DNA of 32,038 nt from Chitinimonas sp. BJB300 (GCF_002735695.1 NZ_PDZH01000051.1:1-32038), one strand, 5' to 3'. Shown: positions 14,590 to 24,731, numbered from the stretch's first letter. Notes: a model not told the origin generated them from the letters alone. Made by a program: numbers and translations.

Positions 14590-14628
14590 GCCCCAGCCTT
14601 CCTCCCCTTTGGCTGGGGCATTTTATTC
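14590..14628 (+). terminator. Rho-independent terminator downstream of engB
   Basis: GCCCCAGCC and GGCTGGGGC (14590-14598, 14611-14619) form a 9-bp stem followed by ATTTTATTCGTTTT. It separates engB from the pil-chp operon. The remaining 14629-14752 should hold the pilG promoter, but no clean hexamer pair was found. Confidence 0.8.
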
Positions 14629-14752
14629 GTTTTATGCGGAACTCAAACTAATCTTCTGTTCTGCCGGATAGTGATTTGATTGTCATTGTGCTATGTTAAC
14701 GTTTGCTATTCCGGTGTCCTATCGCACGGAAGGGGCAAAAGGAGACAGGCCG

Positions 14753-15136
14753 ATGCAGAACCTCGCCGGCATTAAGGTTATGGTGATTGACGACAGCAAT
14801 ACTATCCGCCGTAGTGCCGAGATTTTTCTCGGGCAGGCGGGTTGTGAGGTCATTCTGGCCGAAGACGGCTTCGACGCTTTGGCAAAAATCAGCGACCATC
14901 ATCCGGACGTAATTTTTGTCGACGTAATGATGCCCAGGCTGGACGGTTATCAAACCTGTTCGCTAATTAAAAAAAATCCAAAGTTTAAATCCACGCCGGT
15001 CATTATGCTGTCCTCGAAAGACGGTCTGTTTGATCGAGCACGCGGCCGTATGGTCGGCTCGGATGAATACCTAACCAAGCCATTCACAAAAGACAGTTTG
15101 CTACAAGCCGTGGGCGCACATGCTGCCCACACCTAG
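14753..15136 (+). CDS. pilG: Twitching motility response regulator PilG
   Basis: This 127-residue stand-alone receiver domain has the acidic pair D13/D14, phosphoacceptor Asp57 in VIFVDVMMPRLDG, and the conserved lysine in YLTKPF. In the Pil-Chp system of Pseudomonas, PilG is phosphorylated by ChpA and promotes pilus extension and cAMP signalling. The ATG at 14753 (MQNLAGIKVMVIDDS) has AAGGAG about 9 bases upstream. An upstream in-frame ATG at 14693 is not supported by a Shine-Dalgarno. It is the first gene of pilGHIJ-chpA. The Pil assignment rests on gene order, because receiver domains are alike. Confidence 0.9.
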   Translation: MQNLAGIKVMVIDDSNTIRRSAEIFLGQAGCEVILAEDGFDALAKISDHHPDVIFVDVMMPRLDGYQTCSLIKKNPKFKSTPVIMLSSKDGLFDRARGRMVGSDEYLTKPFTKDSLLQAVGAHAAHT

Positions 15137-15163
15137 TGCAAGCACCAAAGGACTGACAAACGC

Positions 15164-15529
15164 ATGACTATCAAGAAAATTCTGATCGTCGACGACTCTC
15201 CGACTGAACGCCACTTCCTGGGCGAGTTGCTGACCAAGAACGGCTTTCAGGTAATGACACTGGAAAGCGGTGAAGAAGCCGTGGCCCGCGTCAAGGAACT
15301 GATGCCAGACCTGATTCTGATGGATGTAGTTATGCCGGGCCTAAATGGTTTTCAGGCAACACGCACCATTTCCAAAGACGATGCGACCCAGCACATCCCC
15401 ATCATCATGTGCACGTCCAAAGGACAGGAAACCGATATCGTCTGGGGCAAACGCCAGGGTGCACGTGGCTATGTCGTTAAGCCGGTGAATCCCGAAGAAC
15501 TGTTGCAACAGATCGCCGCACTCGGCTAA
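15164..15529 (+). CDS. pilH: Twitching motility response regulator PilH
   Basis: This 121-residue single receiver domain has D10/D11, phosphoacceptor Asp54 in LILMDVVMPGLNG, and the lysine in YVVKPVNPEEL. Known PilH proteins are CheY-like regulators opposing PilG, tied to pilus retraction or acting as a phosphate sink. It starts 27 bp after pilG and lies 11 bp before pilI. The second position in the cluster separates it from PilG, as does its C-terminal VNPEELLQQIAAL ending typical of PilH. Confidence 0.92.
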   Translation: MTIKKILIVDDSPTERHFLGELLTKNGFQVMTLESGEEAVARVKELMPDLILMDVVMPGLNGFQATRTISKDDATQHIPIIMCTSKGQETDIVWGKRQGARGYVVKPVNPEELLQQIAALG

Positions 15530-15540
15530 TCGGATAAGCC

Positions 15541-16056
15541 ATGGCCAAGCGCGTCAGTCTTCGCGAATTTCAGGAAAGTGTGGTTGCGCGGCTTAAATCG
15601 CTGCCTGCCACACATACCGCCACGACCAAGCTGGGCATTCAGGTTGGTGATTCTTCATGGCTGGTCGATCTCACTGATGTAAGTGAGGTACTGCCGGTGC
15701 CTGGCATGGCGCATGTACCCTTGACTCGTCGCTGGTTCAAAGGGCTAGCGAATATTCGCGGCAACCTTTTCAGCGTGGTCGATTTACCTGGTTTCCTTGG
15801 AGATGAACCCGTTAAAGTTTCAGCCGCAAGCCGCTTACTGTTGATTCATTCACGCCACATCATGAATTCTGCTCTGCTTGTCAACCGTATGCTGGGATTA
15901 CGGAATGTACAGGACATGGAAGAAGTAGCGCCGGCAGACCCCGCAGTGCCTTGGTGTGGACCGACACGACGGGACGCAGATGGCCGGGAGTGGCGTGAAT
16001 TGCGGATTTCGGATTTGGTGCAGCAAGCACCCTTTCTACAAGTCGGTACTATCTAA
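15541..16056 (+). CDS. pilI: CheW-like coupling protein PilI
   Basis: The 171-residue product is a CheW-domain protein. Key segments are KLGIQVGDSSWLVDLTDVSEVLPVPG, an NIRGNLFSVVDL stretch (about 77-88), and a C-terminal RISDLVQ helix. It should link the PilJ receptor signalling tip to the ChpA kinase in the cytoplasm. The start at 15541 follows pilH by 11 bp. A weak GGATAAG element precedes it. Confidence 0.9.
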   Translation: MAKRVSLREFQESVVARLKSLPATHTATTKLGIQVGDSSWLVDLTDVSEVLPVPGMAHVPLTRRWFKGLANIRGNLFSVVDLPGFLGDEPVKVSAASRLLLIHSRHIMNSALLVNRMLGLRNVQDMEEVAPADPAVPWCGPTRRDADGREWRELRISDLVQQAPFLQVGTI

Positions 16057-16157
16057 GAGGCTTCACGCTCGTAAGCCGTTAAGTTAGTTACCTGAACACA
16101 CGGCACCTGGCTCCTCCGGAGCCGCAAAAGACATTAGTAACTGGGAGATTGGCGAAT

Positions 16158-18398
16158 ATGGCGCTGCTGGACAAAATGAAATCGCGCGGCGGCAAGGAAA
16201 AAGCCGCAGGTGCTAACCACGGTGCGGCCACCGCTTCGACTCAAGGCGGCATGTTGGCCAAATTGAAATTCTGGTCATCTTCATCAGACTCCAAGCAAGA
16301 GAAAGCTTACGATCCGCTTAGAACGGTCTCGATCCTAGACCGCATACGTCCACAAGCCGAGGCGGATGGAGGTAGCCCGCTGCCTTTAATTGGGCATTTA
16401 CCGGCTCGAACCCAAATTCAAATCTGCTTGGTCACCATGGTGGTCTTCGTCATCTTGTTTGCTGTGACAACCATCTTGATGGTGCGATCCTCCGGTCACG
16501 ATGCTATCTACCGCGCCACCTCAACCGAAATGCAGATGCTTTCGCAACGGATGGCTCGCTCCTCCGCCCAGGCCATTCAGGGTAATGCCGAAGCCTTTTC
16601 ATTCCTCGACGAAGCCTACAATCAGTTTACTCAAGAACTGACTCGCCTCGTTGATGGCGGTGATGGCCTCCCTGCTTCCGGCGGGGCAGCAGCCGGTATT
16701 CTCTCGAAGATCAAGCAAAACTGGGATGAGAACTTCCGGCCTAGCCAGAAAAAACCCACCGTTGAGACCATTCTGAAACAGAAGGACACCTTGATTTCGG
16801 TGACACGGAGCGTGAATGACATCAACCGTAACGATGCCAAGCTCTTAGAGCTGACTCAGCAGCTTGTGTCTCTACTTTCCGAAGCAGGCGCATCCGTTCA
16901 CGAAATAGAGTTGGCCAACCAGCAAGTGATGTTGTCTCAGCGTATGGCTAAAAATGCCAACGCCATGTTGGCAGGTGAAATCATCAACCCTGAAGTCGTG
17001 TTCCTGCTGGGTAAAGACACCAATACGTTCCGCGATACCCTTACAGGGATGCTCGACGGTAGCGAAGAACTCCGTATTCCTGCCGCACGCAATGCTGAAG
17101 TAAAAGATAAGCTTGTCGAAATTCGTGATCTGTTTAAAGACTTTGAAACAGTGGTGGGTGCGTTCTCACGCAACATGCAGAACTTGGTCAATACTCGACT
17201 AGCCAATCAAACTATCTATAAGGAAAGCGAAACGCTACTTAAAGATACGCGCGCCTTGACGGATGCTTATGAAAAACAAGCAAGCGGTATTCTTGTCATC
17301 GTTCTGGAAATTGTCTTCGCAATCTTGGCCTTCGTTGGCCTGTACGGGCTGATTCGTGTGTACAACGGCGAATCGCAACGTCGTCGTGCCGAGATTGAAG
17401 CGGAAAACAAACGGAACCAGGAAGCCATTCTGCGTCTGCTGAACGAAATGTCCGACCTTGCCGACGGTGACTTGACAGTACGAGCCTCCGTGACGGAAGA
17501 CCTGACTGGCGCTATCGCCGACTCGATGAACTACACCATTGACGAGCTGCGCAGCCTGATTATCGGTATTAACCGCGCAACCGATCAGGTGACGGCCGCT
17601 TCCCAGCAAGCCCAGGCAATTTCTGGCGAGTTACTGCAAGCCGCCCAACGCCAGTCTGAAGAAATTATCGACACTAACGAAGTGGTGCAGAACATTGCCC
17701 GCTCAATCAACGGTGTGTCCGGTACAACAGCAGAGTCCGCCCGAGTGGCCCGTCAGTCGCTGGAGGCAGCAAACAAGGGTACCGAGGCTGTACAGAACCA
17801 GATCAAGGGTATGAACGAAATTCGTGAGCAGATCCAAGAGACAGCCAAACGAATCAAGCGCCTTGGTGAAAGCTCACAGGAAATTACTGAAATCGTGGAG
17901 TTGATCTCGGACATTACCGAGCAAACAAACGTTCTGGCGCTGAATGCTGCTATTCAGGCAGCCTCTGCAGGTGAAGCCGGCCGCGGGTTTACAGTGGTGG
18001 CCGAGGAAGTGCAGCGACTAGCTGAACGTTCTGGCGAAGCTACCAAGCAGATTGGCGCGATTGTGAAAACCATTCAGGCCGATACGCACGATGCCGTAGC
18101 CGCCATGGAAATTTCAACCCAAGGTGTGGTGGAAGGTGCCAAGCTGTCTGATGCGGCAGGTCAAGCACTGAATGAGATCGGTCAAGTGTCGAACGAATTG
18201 GCCGGGCTGATCCAGACGATTGCGCAAGCAACTGAGTCTCAGCAACAACTGGCTGACAAAGTGGCGGTCTCGATGCAGGATATTCTTCGCATTACAGAGC
18301 AGACCACCGCCGGTACCAAGCAAACTGCGGTACAGATTGGTCAGCTAACGGGTCTGGCCGCCGAACTAAAGGGTTCGGTCGCGGGCTTTAAGCTCTAA
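16158..18398 (+). CDS. pilJ: Methyl-accepting chemotaxis protein PilJ
   Basis: This 746-residue receptor has an unusually long cytoplasmic N-terminal segment (about 1-87) and a first membrane helix (about 88-110). The periplasmic part has two repeats of the PilJ N-terminal domain, marked by [10 protein letters not shown] and [11 protein letters not shown] second membrane helix (about 376-398), a HAMP domain (about 400-455) and an MCP signalling domain follow. The signalling tip is visible in [20 protein letters not shown] (about 588-607). In type IV pilus systems PilJ senses surface contact or pilin and signals to ChpA. ATG at 16158 has GGGAG about 10 bases upstream; TTG at 16149 is too close to it. 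The 101-bp gap before the gene contains a small hairpin (16109-16123). Confidence 0.93.
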   Translation: MALLDKMKSRGGKEKAAGANHGAATASTQGGMLAKLKFWSSSSDSKQEKAYDPLRTVSILDRIRPQAEADGGSPLPLIGHLPARTQIQICLVTMVVFVILFAVTTILMVRSSGHDAIYRATSTEMQMLSQRMARSSAQAIQGNAEAFSFLDEAYNQFTQELTRLVDGGDGLPASGGAAAGILSKIKQNWDENFRPSQKKPTVETILKQKDTLISVTRSVNDINRNDAKLLELTQQLVSLLSEAGASVHEIELANQQVMLSQRMAKNANAMLAGEIINPEVVFLLGKDTNTFRDTLTGMLDGSEELRIPAARNAEVKDKLVEIRDLFKDFETVVGAFSRNMQNLVNTRLANQTIYKESETLLKDTRALTDAYEKQASGILVIVLEIVFAILAFVGLYGLIRVYNGESQRRRAEIEAENKRNQEAILRLLNEMSDLADGDLTVRASVTEDLTGAIADSMNYTIDELRSLIIGINRATDQVTAASQQAQAISGELLQAAQRQSEEIIDTNEVVQNIARSINGVSGTTAESARVARQSLEAANKGTEAVQNQIKGMNEIREQIQETAKRIKRLGESSQEITEIVELISDITEQTNVLALNAAIQAASAGEAGRGFTVVAEEVQRLAERSGEATKQIGAIVKTIQADTHDAVAAMEISTQGVVEGAKLSDAAGQALNEIGQVSNELAGLIQTIAQATESQQQLADKVAVSMQDILRITEQTTAGTKQTAVQIGQLTGLAAELKGSVAGFKL

Positions 18399-18462
18399 TC
18401 TGCTCCTGGCCGCCCTGCACGTCTGACGGCAAGGCGGCCGGCTCTTTTAGCCCTCTCGCGGA

Positions 18463-21400
18463 ATGACAATACTGATGAGCGCGCACACCGAATTCGACCT
18501 GGGATCACTTATTTGGGTCAAAGGTGAAATTGACCAAGCCTTGGAAAAGGCACGTCAATGCCTGGACAAATATGCTGCCAAAACAGATGCGGCAGAACTG
18601 AAATTTGTTCAAACCCATTTGCACCAAGTTCGCGGTGCAGTTGAAATGGTCGGCCTTTCGGGCGCAGCCCGCTTTGCCGAGGAATTGGAAGTCGCAGTGG
18701 GCGCGGTTGAACGTGGAGAAGCAAGTCCCTCTCTGCTCAGCTTGATTGCCGAAGCTGCCGCAAGCCTCAGCCAATACCTGGAAGCCCTGGTTAATGGTTC
18801 ACCCGACCTGCCCCTTAAGCTATTACCTGCCTATCGGCGGGTACGCGCGCAGCGTGGTGAAACACAGGCCAGTGGTGCCGACCTGTTTTTTCCTTCTTTA
18901 TCTGCCGAGTTACCCGCTCAACTATCCGTTACAAAGCGCAACGATGCAGATCAGCTTGCCTATCTGAAAGCAGCCCGTTCCAGATTTGAAGCAGGTCTGC
19001 TCAAATGGATCAAAGGTGACACCAAAGATGGCAGTCTTTGGATGGCGCAAGCGTTGTTTGGTGTTGCCCGTAGCCAATCCAGCAGCTTGCAACGTGGCTT
19101 TTGGTGGGCATCTGCCGCGGTAGCCGAAGGCATGATGGACAACAATGTCAAACTCGATATTGAGTTGAAGCAGCTGTTTTCCCGTCTAAACCAACAATTA
19201 AAACGGCTCACAGAAGGCGGCGGCAAGGTTGCCGAGCGCTTGTTCCGGGATGTGCTCTATACCGTCGCACATCTGAATACACGCAGCGCCCAATGCGCAG
19301 CTGTACGGGCAGCGTTCGAACTCGACAAGCTTTTACCGTCTGGCGCACTGGAAGATGATGCCCAGCAATTGGCTACGCTACAACTTGTACGCGAGCTGCG
19401 TGAGCTTGTCGCACAAGCCAAAGACAACTGGGCCCGCGTTGGTAGCGGTAGTACAGACCGCCTTCCTATATTTCAACAGCAGCTTACGGATTTACGCGGG
19501 CATAGCCAGCGGGTACAAATAGCCGGCTTTGGCGCACTTTCCCAAGCGGTGGGTGAAGTATTGGTATCGCTAAAGGGTGCACCCACCGAATCCGTAGCCC
19601 TGGAAGTCGCCACAGCAATGCTGTTGTTGGAAAATGCATTGCTGGTTTACCCAGAACGCTCATCTGATTTTGCCGCCCAATCCGAAGCCATGCAGGATCG
19701 ATTGCGCAACGGCACAGTGGGGGAACTGGATGTCAGCCTACTCGACGAGGTGTCTCGTCGTGCCCAGGAACGCCTGCTGATGATGCAGGTTGCCCAGGAA
19801 ATCCAAACGAATCTCGCCCAGATCGAACAGATTCTGGACGACTTTTTCCGTGATACCAGCACGCGTTCTGAATTGGTAAGCACAGATGCGCCAATTCGCC
19901 AGATTCGTGGTGCGTTGACAATTTTGGATGAGCAAGATGCATTGGCACTGTTGGATGCCTGCGCAACAATCATCCGTAACTGCCAGTCCGAAGATCATCA
20001 AGCTGCCGCTGGAGATTTGGAATTTCTGGCCGAAGCGCTATCAGGCCTGGGTTTCTATATCGACGCCCTGAAGCGCGAGGAAGAAGATCGAGCCAGGCTG
20101 ATTGCACCTTGGCTACAAAAGATTGGCTACGTCGTAGCGCCCGCAAAACTTGCAAAGGTTGATGAACCTAGCGCGGCCGAACAGGTAGCTGCTGAATTCG
20201 ACACCCATAATGAACTGGAAGAAGAAGTAAGTCACCCTGCTGTTGCCGCAGTCCCCACCCATCCAGCGCCAGAGCCAGCTCCTACGCCTGAGCCCGCACC
20301 ACCAGAGCCGGCCGCCAGCCAAGCTGTTAGCGAAGCCGCTGTTGATGCAGAATTGCTTGAGGTCTACCTAGAAGAAGCAGTCGAGGTATTGGCTACGATC
20401 GACAGCCATGTCCTGATAATCAAAGAATCTACAGGAAATAAAGACGCACTTACGGTCATCCGCCGTGGTTTCCACACGCTCAAGGGCAGTGGCCGCATGG
20501 TAGGCCTGAATCAGCTCGGTGAAGTAGCCTGGGCGATTGAACAGGTTATGAATAAGTGGCTGCAAGATGAAAAACAGGCCTCGCCCGCTCTGTGGAATCT
20601 ATTGGAAAACACTTCCGTACAATTCGCCAAATGGGTAGGCGAGCTGCAAGAGAGCGGTACAGCCAAGGTCGATGCAGCAGCCTTGTTTGCTGAAGCTGAT
20701 CGACTAAGAAATGGCGAAGATACTGACAGTGCTGAACAGCCAGCACCAGCACCAGCACCAGCACCAGCACCAGCACCAGCACCAGCACCAGCACCAGCAC
20801 CCACGGTAGCACCGCTAGCTGAAGTAGCAAGCGTCGACAGTATCGAAGAGGTGATCGCGCCACCGAGCACCATCGCGTTTACGCCAGCCGAGCCATTGCT
20901 TGAAGTGCCCCAGGCAAACAGTGTTGATGCACTCAGCCTGGATCTCCCTGTGTTGCCAGAGGAAACACCGGCCGCAGCCGAAGCGGGGGCGCTAGATTTC
21001 GATATTGGTATAGAGGAAGCGCCTACCCTCCAGTCGGCCCCACTGGTGTTGGACCAACCAGAACCTTCATCCGATGCTCTTGAAATACAGATCGGCTCTA
21101 TCAGCATCTCGAAATCTTTGTTTGGCATTTTCCTTGATGAAGCTTACCGACATTTTGCTACGTTGAATGCAGCATTCACCGACTTCAACACCGGTGGCAA
21201 AGTCAAAACAGCATTTATTCACGCCGCCCATACATTGTGCGGTATTGCCAATACAACAGGCTTCCTGTCGCTGGGCGAACTTGGATATGGCATTGAACAA
21301 GCATTGATTGCTTATCAAAAAGCCGGCGTGCCTCCAGTTCAAGCCGACTATGACACCTTGTCGATGGCGATCGACAAGGTTGGCGTCCTGCTGAGTCAAA

Positions 21401-24400
21401 TCAGTCGCTATGAAGCACCACAGGACGAACCACAGACTATTGCCATGTTGTTGGCGCTCTCAAATCGTTTGAAAGACGAAGTAGCGCATACCAGTACGCT
21501 GCAGCCTATCTCCAGCGCTGATATCGCGCCGGTAGTGCCCCCTATCATCAGCGAGCCCGAACTCGCCCCAATCGAAACTATCGACGAGGCGCTGGCGCTT
21601 GATTTTGATTTGGATGCGCCATTGGATCTGAGCCTGGATGACAGCCAGCCAATTCCAGTAACTAACTTGGCCCTACCCGATAGCGACGCATCGGATGAGT
21701 TGGTGTTGAATCTCGATTTCCTGGAGACTGAACCGACCAATACCGCTGCCGGCGTAGCAGAAGCCAGCGCGCCAGATCTTGATGGCCTGAATCTGGATAT
21801 CGAATTGGATGACCTGGGTATTTCGCCCGAGGAAACCAATGGGCAAGTGCCAGTCATTGTTGAAGATGCGCTTCCGTCACTTGAAGCCGCAGACGACATC
21901 GACCTATCGATCGAGTTACCGGAATCAATCGAGACCCCGCTAGCCGACTTACCGCCAGCAGTCGAGGACAACGAACCCGATTTCCTCTTTGATGCCGACG
22001 TAGAGATCACCTCGCCCCTAGCTGGCAGTAGTTCAACCGCCATCGATGCTCCGGTAGTCATACTAGATAAGTTGGGAGAGGATGAACTTGCTGCCATGCC
22101 GCTGGCGCCGGTTGATGAAGCTATTGTCCTGGAGGCAAGCTCAACCCAGGAGTTCGTTCCTGCCTTTGAAACACCGGTACTTGAAGCTTTATCGATACAA
22201 ACCTTCGCCACGGCCTTACCCGAATCCGATGCCGCGGAAGCGCCCTCTACGGTTGCGGAGCCCGATGGCATCGGGAGTATCGCCGCACTGGGCAGTGGCG
22301 ACCGGTTGGCCGACATTTCTGTACACGATGAACTGGATGAGCAACTGCTGCCTATCTTCATCGAAGAAGCGCAGGAGTTGCTGCCACAGATTTCGGCTGA
22401 CCTACGTGCGCTGCGTGATGCATCCTCCCGGCACGATGCACTGGAATCACTCAAGCGGGTGCTACACACCCTGAAGGGTAGTGCGCGGATGGCAGGCGCC
22501 ATGCGTCTGGGTGAAGCAACTCATAACATGGAAACCCGGTTGATCAACGCTGCTGAAGCTTTGGTGCCGGCGCTGCTTGATGAACTCGATTTGGATTTCG
22601 ACGTCATCAATACCCTGCAGGATCGCCTGATCGCTGGCGAACCGGTGGTGGAAACTGATGAAGAGCTTGATCACCCTATTGCAGCCGCCGTCGGTGCAAC
22701 AGCACAAGCACCGGAAGCCGCCGCAGCCCGTGCAGCACCACAAGCGCTCGGCTTGGTGGATACAGAAGCCGGGAAGAGCACAGTGCGTGTACGCGCCGAC
22801 TTGGTTGACCGTTTGGTGAACCAGGCTGGTGAAGTATCGATTTCTCGCACACGCATCGAATCGGAAATGCTGGCACTCAAACGCTCGCTCCTAGACCTGA
22901 CCGACAACGTTGGACGTTTGCGCGGCCAGTTGCGTGAAATTGAAATCCAAGCTGAATCGCAAATGCAGTCCCGCATGGCGCATGCCAGCGATATGCCCGA
23001 CTTCGATCCGTTGGAATTCGACCGTTTCAGCCGATTGCAAGAGTTGACCCGCTTCATGGCCGAAAGCGTGAATGACGTCGCGACCGTGCAGCACAATCTG
23101 CTGAAGAACCTAGACGAATCAACCGCCGCCCTGACCCAACAGGCGCGCATGACACGTGACCTGCAGCAGGAGCTGATGCGGGTACGCATGGTGCCGTTTT
23201 CTTCAATCTCCGAACGTCTTTACCGTGTGGTACGCCAGACAGGTAAAGACACCGGCAAGAAGGTCAACTTGGAAATCAGGGGTGGCCGGGTAGAAATCGA
23301 CCGTTCCGTGCTGGAAAAGATGATGTCACCGTTCGAGCACATGCTGCGGAACGGGATCGGTCACGGTTTGGAAAGTACAGAAGCCCGTCTCGCTGCTGGT
23401 AAAAACGAATTCGGCGAAATTGTTGTCGAAGCGCGCCAGGAAGGTAACGAACTGGTCTTGACCCTCCGCGATGATGGTGCGGGCTTGAATCTGGAACGCA
23501 TCCGTCAAAAGGGCATCGAGCAAAAGCTGATAGATGCAGACGGCGAATATACCGACGCCCAGATCATGGCGCTGATCTTCGAGGCCGGCTTCTCCACTGC
23601 CAGCCAGGTAACGCAGCTATCCGGCCGCGGTATCGGTATGGACGTGGTGAAGACTGAACTTGAAGATCTGGGTGGCCGCGTAGACGTTGCTTCTGAAGCA
23701 GGCCGTGGTACGACATTCACAATCCATCTGCCACTCACACTTGCCGTTACCCAGGCAGTACTGATCAAGGTTGGGGCGCACCAATATGCCATTCCTTCTG
23801 TGATGGTGGAACAGGTGCAGGAACTGAAGTTAGACCCGCTTCAGCAACTCTACCAACGGCACCAGCTCGAATGGATGGGGAACGTCTATCCCTTCCACTA
23901 CCTGCCCCGTTTGATTGGTGATTACGATACCCAAGCCGAGCAAAAACGTTACAACACCATCATGTTGTTGCGTTCGGCAACAAATCGCATCGCCATTCAC
24001 GTCGACGAACTGGTGAAGAACCAGGAAGTGGTTGTGAAGAACATCGGCCCGCAACTGGTGCGGGTAGCCGGGGTGGCCGGTGCGACGGTGCTTGGTAATG
24101 GCGATATCGTGTTGCTGCTCAACCCACTTGCACTGTTGCAACGTCGTGCCGACGCCCCGGTAGCTGACTTCGATACAGCCATGGCTGCCGGCACACCGGC
24201 ACCGGTGGAACAGCTTCAAGCCGCGCCTATCGTGATGGTGGTCGATGATTCCTTGACCGTACGTAAGATCACTGGCCGCCTGTTGGCTCGTGAAGGTTAT
24301 CAGGTGGAAACCGCCAAGGACGGGGTGGATGCCCTGCAGAAACTGCAGGATGTTCGTCCAGCAGTCATGCTGCTTGATGTGGAAATGCCACGGATGGATG

Positions 24401-24591
24401 GCTTTGAATTGACGCGGAATATGCGCGCCAATGCCGATACCCGCGATATTCCAATCATCATGATCACTTCGCGGACAGCGGATAAGCATAAGAACTACGC
24501 GTTTGAACTGGGCGTCAATGCCTTCCTGGGCAAGCCTTATCAGGAAGACGAATTGCTGGAACATATCCGCAAATTCACAGGTGAGGCATAA
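18463..24591 (+). CDS. chpA: Pil-Chp hybrid chemosensory histidine kinase ChpA
   Basis: This 2042-residue CheA-type kinase receives PilJ signals and phosphorylates PilG and PilH. Histidine phosphotransfer domains are visible around H54 (HQVRG), H671 (HTLKGSGRM), H923 (HTLCG) and H1335 (HTLKGSARM). A fifth, near 450-560, has Arg479 where the His should be. The order is then: dimerisation domain (about 1438-1560), ATPase with N-box H1626/N1630 and DDGAGL and GRGIGMD glycine boxes, CheW-like domain (about 1760-1890), and a C-terminal receiver with Asp1972 (LLDVEMPRMDG). Pro-Ala-rich and acidic linkers separate the N-terminal domains, including ten hexamer repeats. It is shorter than Pseudomonas ChpA (about 2470), which has more phosphotransfer domains. 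ATG at 18475 is an alternative start. A terminator follows, with no pilK, chpB or chpC. Confidence 0.94.
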   Translation: MTILMSAHTEFDLGSLIWVKGEIDQALEKARQCLDKYAAKTDAAELKFVQTHLHQVRGAVEMVGLSGAARFAEELEVAVGAVERGEASPSLLSLIAEAAASLSQYLEALVNGSPDLPLKLLPAYRRVRAQRGETQASGADLFFPSLSAELPAQLSVTKRNDADQLAYLKAARSRFEAGLLKWIKGDTKDGSLWMAQALFGVARSQSSSLQRGFWWASAAVAEGMMDNNVKLDIELKQLFSRLNQQLKRLTEGGGKVAERLFRDVLYTVAHLNTRSAQCAAVRAAFELDKLLPSGALEDDAQQLATLQLVRELRELVAQAKDNWARVGSGSTDRLPIFQQQLTDLRGHSQRVQIAGFGALSQAVGEVLVSLKGAPTESVALEVATAMLLLENALLVYPERSSDFAAQSEAMQDRLRNGTVGELDVSLLDEVSRRAQERLLMMQVAQEIQTNLAQIEQILDDFFRDTSTRSELVSTDAPIRQIRGALTILDEQDALALLDACATIIRNCQSEDHQAAAGDLEFLAEALSGLGFYIDALKREEEDRARLIAPWLQKIGYVVAPAKLAKVDEPSAAEQVAAEFDTHNELEEEVSHPAVAAVPTHPAPEPAPTPEPAPPEPAASQAVSEAAVDAELLEVYLEEAVEVLATIDSHVLIIKESTGNKDALTVIRRGFHTLKGSGRMVGLNQLGEVAWAIEQVMNKWLQDEKQASPALWNLLENTSVQFAKWVGELQESGTAKVDAAALFAEADRLRNGEDTDSAEQPAPAPAPAPAPAPAPAPAPAPTVAPLAEVASVDSIEEVIAPPSTIAFTPAEPLLEVPQANSVDALSLDLPVLPEETPAAAEAGALDFDIGIEEAPTLQSAPLVLDQPEPSSDALEIQIGSISISKSLFGIFLDEAYRHFATLNAAFTDFNTGGKVKTAFIHAAHTLCGIANTTGFLSLGELGYGIEQALIAYQKAGVPPVQADYDTLSMAIDKVGVLLSQISRYEAPQDEPQTIAMLLALSNRLKDEVAHTSTLQPISSADIAPVVPPIISEPELAPIETIDEALALDFDLDAPLDLSLDDSQPIPVTNLALPDSDASDELVLNLDFLETEPTNTAAGVAEASAPDLDGLNLDIELDDLGISPEETNGQVPVIVEDALPSLEAADDIDLSIELPESIETPLADLPPAVEDNEPDFLFDADVEITSPLAGSSSTAIDAPVVILDKLGEDELAAMPLAPVDEAIVLEASSTQEFVPAFETPVLEALSIQTFATALPESDAAEAPSTVAEPDGIGSIAALGSGDRLADISVHDELDEQLLPIFIEEAQELLPQISADLRALRDASSRHDALESLKRVLHTLKGSARMAGAMRLGEATHNMETRLINAAEALVPALLDELDLDFDVINTLQDRLIAGEPVVETDEELDHPIAAAVGATAQAPEAAAARAAPQALGLVDTEAGKSTVRVRADLVDRLVNQAGEVSISRTRIESEMLALKRSLLDLTDNVGRLRGQLREIEIQAESQMQSRMAHASDMPDFDPLEFDRFSRLQELTRFMAESVNDVATVQHNLLKNLDESTAALTQQARMTRDLQQELMRVRMVPFSSISERLYRVVRQTGKDTGKKVNLEIRGGRVEIDRSVLEKMMSPFEHMLRNGIGHGLESTEARLAAGKNEFGEIVVEARQEGNELVLTLRDDGAGLNLERIRQKGIEQKLIDADGEYTDAQIMALIFEAGFSTASQVTQLSGRGIGMDVVKTELEDLGGRVDVASEAGRGTTFTIHLPLTLAVTQAVLIKVGAHQYAIPSVMVEQVQELKLDPLQQLYQRHQLEWMGNVYPFHYLPRLIGDYDTQAEQKRYNTIMLLRSATNRIAIHVDELVKNQEVVVKNIGPQLVRVAGVAGATVLGNGDIVLLLNPLALLQRRADAPVADFDTAMAAGTPAPVEQLQAAPIVMVVDDSLTVRKITGRLLAREGYQVETAKDGVDALQKLQDVRPAVMLLDVEMPRMDGFELTRNMRANADTRDIPIIMITSRTADKHKNYAFELGVNAFLGKPYQEDELLEHIRKFTGEA
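20741..20800 (+). repeat. (CAGCAC)10 hexanucleotide tract inside chpA
   Basis: Ten uninterrupted copies of CAGCAC encode an alternating Pro-Ala linker at about residues 760-780 between the second and third visible HPt domains. The six-base unit keeps the frame whenever copies are gained or lost. Confidence 0.95.
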
Positions 24592-24628
24592 GCCAGCCCG
24601 GCTTAAACGCAATCCCATCCTAGACAAG

Positions 24629-24661
24629 ACGCCCCGTTATTCAGACGGGGCGTTTTACTTT
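24629..24661 (+). terminator. Terminator of the pilGHIJ-chpA operon
   Basis: ACGCCCCG and CGGGGCGT form an 8-bp stem around a 9-base loop, followed by TTTACTTTT. It begins 38 bp after the chpA stop. Confidence 0.85.
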
Positions 24662-24731
24662 TCCTGTGCCATTAACCGAGATGGCAACTGCCACTGACCC
24701 CTAGCCCTGCACGCACAACATCAGCAACTGC

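Noticed and set aside
20511-22502. Long minus-strand open frames opposite chpA (205 and 364 codons)
   Set aside because: They are shadows of chpA codon usage: Ser-rich low-complexity translations with no domain, opposite a well-defined kinase gene.
23830-24627. Minus-strand open frame of 265 codons opposite the 3' end of chpA
   Set aside because: The CheW-like and receiver domains on the plus strand are clear, and the antisense translation resembles no known family.
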